From assembly GCA_964536415.1 (NCBI GenBank), contig CAZHXN010000060.1, positions 1 to 26,608 of the forward strand: a DNA stretch of 26,608 bases. Reading direction: 5' to 3'. This document shows, piece by piece, positions 23,439 through 26,608 of the stretch. Positions within the stretch are counted from its first letter, which is position 1; each line of letters opens with the position of its first letter. The notes below the pieces were generated by a model. It had not been told where the DNA came from, did not search any database, and worked only from the letters and a program-made list of their open reading frames with translations. Source of the stretch: Trichothermofontia sp964536415. GTDB lineage: Bacteria > Cyanobacteriota > Cyanobacteriia > B231. The position numbers were made by a program, and so were the translations under genes.

Positions 23439-23654
23439 TTACTGACCACGGTCTGGATCAAGGCGGGCTTGGCGACGATGATATACAGGTAGGATAGCCA
23501 CGACACCGGCACCGGCTTCGACAACGGACAGGACATAATATTGTCTACGTTGGCCGACGAGGAGTTGGCAAATTTCACACCCACGGGTGCGGTCGAGGAA
23601 TTCCCAGAAGAAGGTGGTGAGCAGTTCTTTGAAAAGGCGATCGTGGTCAATCAT
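23439..23654 (-). pseudogene. Fragment of a second Rpn/DUF4351-family gene
   Basis: The first 20 residues, MIDHDRLFKELLTTFFWEFL, are the characteristic N-terminus of another cyanobacterial Rpn-type family. The remaining 50 residues do not continue that family and end at 23439, so most of the gene is missing. Its ATG overlaps the TGA of the binding-protein gene as ATGA (23651-23654), which could keep it translated. It converges on the intact Rpn gene nine bases away. Confidence 0.6.
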
Positions 23655-24652
23655 GGCTTAGTTGTGAATGATTGAAAAGGCGTGTAAGTGCCCCCTAAAG
23701 CCTCCACGATCGTGCGCGTATTGGCCTCAATCATTTTGAGATAGGAATCCCCGTCACTGCCAGGGGTACCGATCGCGTCCGAATAAAGCGGGCGAGGCGC
23801 TAACTGGACACCCGCTTCCTCAGCAACCGTCGTAATGAGCGCTGGATTGATTGTCGTTTCAGCAAAAATAGCCGGGACCCCAGTTTGCTTAATGGCCGCA
23901 ACCAGCGATCGGATCATTTGGGCACTGGGTTGCTCCTCGGTGCTGATGCCAATTAAGGTCCCAGCAATCTGGAGACCATAGGCATGGGCATAGTATTGAA
24001 AGGCATCGTGGGTCGTGACTAACTGACGGTTGTTCGCCGGAATCGTCGCAATTTGCTGTTTTACCCAGGCATCCAGTTGTTGTAGCTCAACCGTCAGGCG
24101 ATCGGCATTTTGCTGAATTTGCTCTCGCTGTGTTGGGAGCAGATCAATCAGAGCGGTTTTGATCGCTGCTACCATTGCGATCGCGTTCTCAACATCGCCC
24201 CACACATGGGGATCGGGCACCTTTTGACCTTCATACTCTATGTCTAGGGGAGTAACGACTTCACCCACGGCCAGCTTGCCGGCTCGCATCCCCGCCGCAT
24301 TCATCAACCGTATCACCCCTGGTTCCAGATTGAAGCCGTTATAGAGAATCAGATCGGCTTGCTCCAGGGCAACGCTATCGGCGGGCACGGGTTCATAGGT
24401 ATGGGGATCATCCCCCGGCTTCAGGAGGCTGGTTAATTGGATCGCGCTCCCCGCGAGCTGGTCCGTGAGGTCCGCCACGATCGTCGTTGTCGCCACCACC
24501 TGGGGCGTGTTCATATCCCCCTGACGTTGAGCAGCCTCCGGTGTGCAGGCAACCATCCCTAACCCCAGCAGCATCCCCAACCCAAGCACCTGGAGTCGGC
24601 GTGGAGTTGGCCCAAACCAACCCCCCGGCATCAGTCCCAATCGCAGCATCAT
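23651..24652 (-). CDS. Metal ABC transporter substrate-binding lipoprotein (Mn/Zn, TroA-like)
   Basis: This is a cluster A-I solute-binding protein that delivers Mn2+ or Zn2+ to the permease. The signal peptide ends in lipobox GMVAC (C36), so it is a periplasmic lipoprotein of 333 residues. Metal ligands by alignment to the family: H84 (DPHTYEP), H149 (DPHVWGD), H215 (THDAFQYY) and D292 (LYSDAIG). The third ligand is His as in TroA and Zn-binding relatives, not the Glu of typical Mn proteins such as PsaA or cyanobacterial MntC; Mn versus Zn is therefore open. The start at 24652 has AAGAAGG upstream. It is divergent from the ATPase-permease pair, with a shared 77-base promoter region. Confidence 0.92.
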   Translation of the reverse strand: MMLRLGLMPGGWFGPTPRRLQVLGLGMLLGLGMVACTPEAAQRQGDMNTPQVVATTTIVADLTDQLAGSAIQLTSLLKPGDDPHTYEPVPADSVALEQADLILYNGFNLEPGVIRLMNAAGMRAGKLAVGEVVTPLDIEYEGQKVPDPHVWGDVENAIAMVAAIKTALIDLLPTQREQIQQNADRLTVELQQLDAWVKQQIATIPANNRQLVTTHDAFQYYAHAYGLQIAGTLIGISTEEQPSAQMIRSLVAAIKQTGVPAIFAETTINPALITTVAEEAGVQLAPRPLYSDAIGTPGSDGDSYLKMIEANTRTIVEALGGTYTPFQSFTTKP

Positions 24653-24666
24653 GCGCCACCTTCTTT

Positions 24667-24713
24667 TTTCATTATCGTTTCATATTTTGCTAGAATTTTC
24701 ATAGTTGTTTCAT
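24667..24713. promoter_or_regulatory. Four TTTCAT direct repeats in the divergent metal-transporter promoter
   Basis: TTTCAT stands at 24667-24672, 24678-24683, 24697-24702 and 24708-24713: two pairs, each with exactly 11-bp spacing, 30 bp apart. The region also holds TAGAAT (24691-24696), a possible -10 for the plus-strand genes, and GATAAT on the minus strand (24676-24671), a possible -10 for the binding-protein gene; neither has a good -35. This arrangement suits an OmpR-type activator acting in both directions. ManR, an OmpR-type regulator, is the known Mn-responsive regulator of mntCAB in Synechocystis. Confidence 0.6.
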
Positions 24714-24729
24714 TTTTCTGCGAGGGACC

Positions 24730-25497
24730 ATGTACGCCGTTGCCACCTTACCGCACGCCGCTGCTGACAGCATTCGCGTGAACCATTTAGGGGTGCAGTA
24801 TCGCGAAGTCAACGCCCTTGAAGAGGTTACGGTAGCGATCCAACCTGGTCGGCTGACGGGACTCATTGGTCCCAATGGGGCGGGCAAAAGTACGCTGGTT
24901 AAGGCCCTGTTAGGCATGGCTCCGGTGGTGCAGGGAACGGTGATGTATGGCGATCGCCCCCTGGCCGAGCAGCGGCAGCGGGTGGCCTACGTGCCCCAAC
25001 GAACCCAGGTGGATTGGACCTATCCGGCGACGGTGTGGGATGTGGTGATGATGGGGCGGGTGCGATCGACGGGGTGGTTCCAGCCTTTTTCGGCCACTAG
25101 TCGGCGGTTGGCGGCGGCAGCGTTGGAGCGGGTGGGGATGCTGGCCTTGCGCGATCGTCCCATTGGTCAACTTTCCGGCGGCCAACAACAGCGGGTTTTT
25201 CTTGCCCGTTCCCTCGCCCAGGCGGTTGATATTTTCTGTTTTGATGAACCGTTTGTCGGGGTCGATCAGAAAACAGAAGCCGTGTTATTTGAAGTCTTCC
25301 ATGAACTCACCGCCGCCGGGAAAATTGTGTTGGTGGTCAACCATGACCTAGGGGAAAGTATTACCCACTTTGATGACCTGATTTTGCTTAACCGCACCCT
25401 GGTAGCGAGTGGCCCCCGGCAGCAGGTCTTAAATACCCTCAACCTGGAACGGGCCTACGGCGGTCATGTACACTTCTTTGCAGCGGAGGCAGCCTAA
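24730..25497 (+). CDS. Metal ABC transporter ATP-binding protein (Mn/Zn type)
   Basis: This is the ATPase subunit powering import of the divalent metal. In 255 residues it has Walker A GPNGAGKST (47-55), a Q-loop in VPQRTQ, signature LSGGQ (148-152), Walker B IFCFDEP (168-174) and the switch His205 (VNHDLGE). The sequence follows the ZnuC/MntA group of family 3 importers. GAGGGA lies directly before the ATG, slightly closer than usual. Its TAA shares a base with the permease ATG (TAATG), so the two are translationally coupled. Confidence 0.95.
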   Translation: MYAVATLPHAAADSIRVNHLGVQYREVNALEEVTVAIQPGRLTGLIGPNGAGKSTLVKALLGMAPVVQGTVMYGDRPLAEQRQRVAYVPQRTQVDWTYPATVWDVVMMGRVRSTGWFQPFSATSRRLAAAALERVGMLALRDRPIGQLSGGQQQRVFLARSLAQAVDIFCFDEPFVGVDQKTEAVLFEVFHELTAAGKIVLVVNHDLGESITHFDDLILLNRTLVASGPRQQVLNTLNLERAYGGHVHFFAAEAA

Positions 25498-26441
25498 TGC
25501 TGACCTTGACCCTAGCAAGCGTATTTACACCGCTACTGGAACCACTCCAGTATGGCTTCATGCAGCGATCGCTGATTATTGCGGTATTAGTGGGTCTAGT
25601 CTGTTCGCTGGTGGGTTGTTACCTGATGGTGCGGCGGTTGGCGTTGCTGGGGGATGCCATTAGCCATTCCGTATTACCAGGGCTGGCGATCGCCTTTTGG
25701 CTAGGGGGCAATATTTTCGTTGGGGCGTTTATTGCGGGGATTGTCAGTACCCTGCTGATTGCCTGGATTCAGGCGCGATCGCCAATTAAGGAAGATGCGG
25801 CAATGGGGATTGTATTTTCAGCCTTTTTTGCCTTTGGCATTACCCTCATTACCGTGATTCAAAAGCATAACAAGATCGATCTTAATCACTTTCTGTTTGG
25901 CAATATTCTGGGGGTGACGATCGCCGATGTGCGGGATACGGCAATCATTGCCGCGATCGTGGGCGTTATCATCTTCCTGATTTATAAGGAACTATTGTTT
26001 TTTACCTTCGACCCCTTGGGAGCCGAGGCAGCGGGTTTACCGGTACATCTGTTGAATTTTGGTCTCATGGCTTTAATTGCTCTGACGGTGGTGGCTAGTT
26101 TGAAAGCCGTGGGAGTTGTCCTGGTGCTGGCCCTGTTGATTACACCGGGGGCAACGGCCTATTTATTGGTAACCCGGTTGCATCAGATGATGGCATTGGG
26201 AGCCGGATTGGGCATTGCTGCGAGTATTAGTGGCATGTATTTGAGTTATTGGTTCAATGTCCCTTCTGGTCCGGCGATTGTACTGGTTTCCTTTAGCCTG
26301 TTTATGTTGGCGATCTTGTTTAGCCCCCGCTATGGTGTGTTAACGCAGCCACGATCGCGGTGTGTCTCCCCTGGAGAATCGCAAAGCACTTCATCGCTAC
26401 CGCCTATTTGGCAGGAATTGAAAAATCTTTTACCGTTTTAA
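25497..26441 (+). CDS. Metal ABC transporter permease, ABC-3 family (Mn/Zn type)
   Basis: This is an integral membrane permease of 314 residues with about eight or nine hydrophobic segments. Typical ABC-3 regions are LVGCYLMVRRLALLGDAISHSVLPGLAIAF and, later, LKAVGVVLVLALLITPGATAYLL. The FTFDPLGAEAAGLPV loop is common in the Mn/Zn permeases. The start overlaps the ATPase stop by one base, with GGAGG just upstream. The last 25 residues (after FSPRYG) are a polar extension of no known role. Together with the ATPase and the divergent binding protein this makes a complete importer. Confidence 0.94.
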   Translation: MLTLTLASVFTPLLEPLQYGFMQRSLIIAVLVGLVCSLVGCYLMVRRLALLGDAISHSVLPGLAIAFWLGGNIFVGAFIAGIVSTLLIAWIQARSPIKEDAAMGIVFSAFFAFGITLITVIQKHNKIDLNHFLFGNILGVTIADVRDTAIIAAIVGVIIFLIYKELLFFTFDPLGAEAAGLPVHLLNFGLMALIALTVVASLKAVGVVLVLALLITPGATAYLLVTRLHQMMALGAGLGIAASISGMYLSYWFNVPSGPAIVLVSFSLFMLAILFSPRYGVLTQPRSRCVSPGESQSTSSLPPIWQELKNLLPF

Positions 26442-26511
26442 CCTCAACGGCTGAAGATCGATTGGCATCGTATTTAGAATGCTGTTTAAAAAGTCGAGAG
26501 ACGGGTACTTT

Positions 26512-26532
26512 AACGACTGAAGTCGTTACTAC
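26512..26532. repeat. Dispersed cyanobacterial repeat, copy 2
   Basis: AACGACTGAAGTCGTTACTAC is the reverse complement of the element at 5732-5752 except for one base. It lies 71 bases after the permease gene and could fold as a small hairpin in the transcript's 3' end. Confidence 0.7.
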
Positions 26533-26608
26533 AAACTGGGAGTATCCTAGTTTGGAACAGGCAGCCCTCATCCCTCAACCCCTTCTCCCAGCCCCCCTAA
26601 CCCCCCGT

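Noticed and set aside
23384..23650. 88-codon minus-strand frame beside the Rpn fragment
   Set aside because: It overlaps the end of the intact Rpn gene and lacks family motifs; the neighbouring frame has the recognisable Rpn N-terminus.

Overview
The window is from a cyanobacterium. It carries oxygenic-photosynthesis genes (psbD end, psbC, psbX, ycf66, a high-light-inducible-type protein, a flavodiiron protein), a cyanobacterial AbrB regulator, and very many GCGATCGC octamers (the HIP1 repeat of cyanobacterial genomes). Base composition is moderately GC-rich. Ten Ns at 12146-12155 mark a scaffold gap, so this is a draft assembly and single-base frameshifts need care.

Layout. 1-1531: end of psbD overlapping psbC, closed by an intrinsic terminator. 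1624-2135 (-): a membrane/PH-like protein broken by a one-base shift. 2447-4180 (+): flavodiiron protein with a full diiron ligand set (Flv3-like). 4285-5577 (-): exported serpin. 5578-6391: a long gap with tandem duplications, a dispersed cyanobacterial repeat, a probable IS200/IS605 end and a structured-RNA candidate. 6392-8026 (+): ppx/gppA, overlapping tail to tail with a YccF protein (-). 8576-10365 (-): HtrA-type protease and a cupin. 10662-13276 (+): psbX, ycf66 and two related TolB-like lipoproteins. 13298-14784 (-): HLIP and sdhB. 15421-17100 (+): cyAbrB and a CPBP membrane protease. 17206-20425 (-): cobL and an RTX/Calx-beta secreted protein. 20757-23654: a Gfo/Idh/MocA oxidoreductase, a decayed membrane glycosyltransferase-like gene and two Rpn/DUF4351-family relics of mobile type. 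23651-26441: a divergently arranged manganese/zinc-type ABC importer (binding protein on -, ATPase and permease on +).

The window is mainly core cyanobacterial physiology: photosystem II assembly and protection, electron sinks, polyphosphate/ppGpp, cobalamin, respiratory succinate oxidation and metal uptake. The accessory part is 20.7-23.7 kb and the 5.6-6.4 kb gap. I do not see a clear new multi-gene system. The best leads are non-coding: a structured transcript candidate upstream of ppx (about 6092-6250), a set of direct repeats with 11-bp spacing in the divergent metal-transporter promoter (24667-24713), and four tandem 11-mers before the second TolB-like gene (12599-12642). No tRNA, rRNA or CRISPR array was found.
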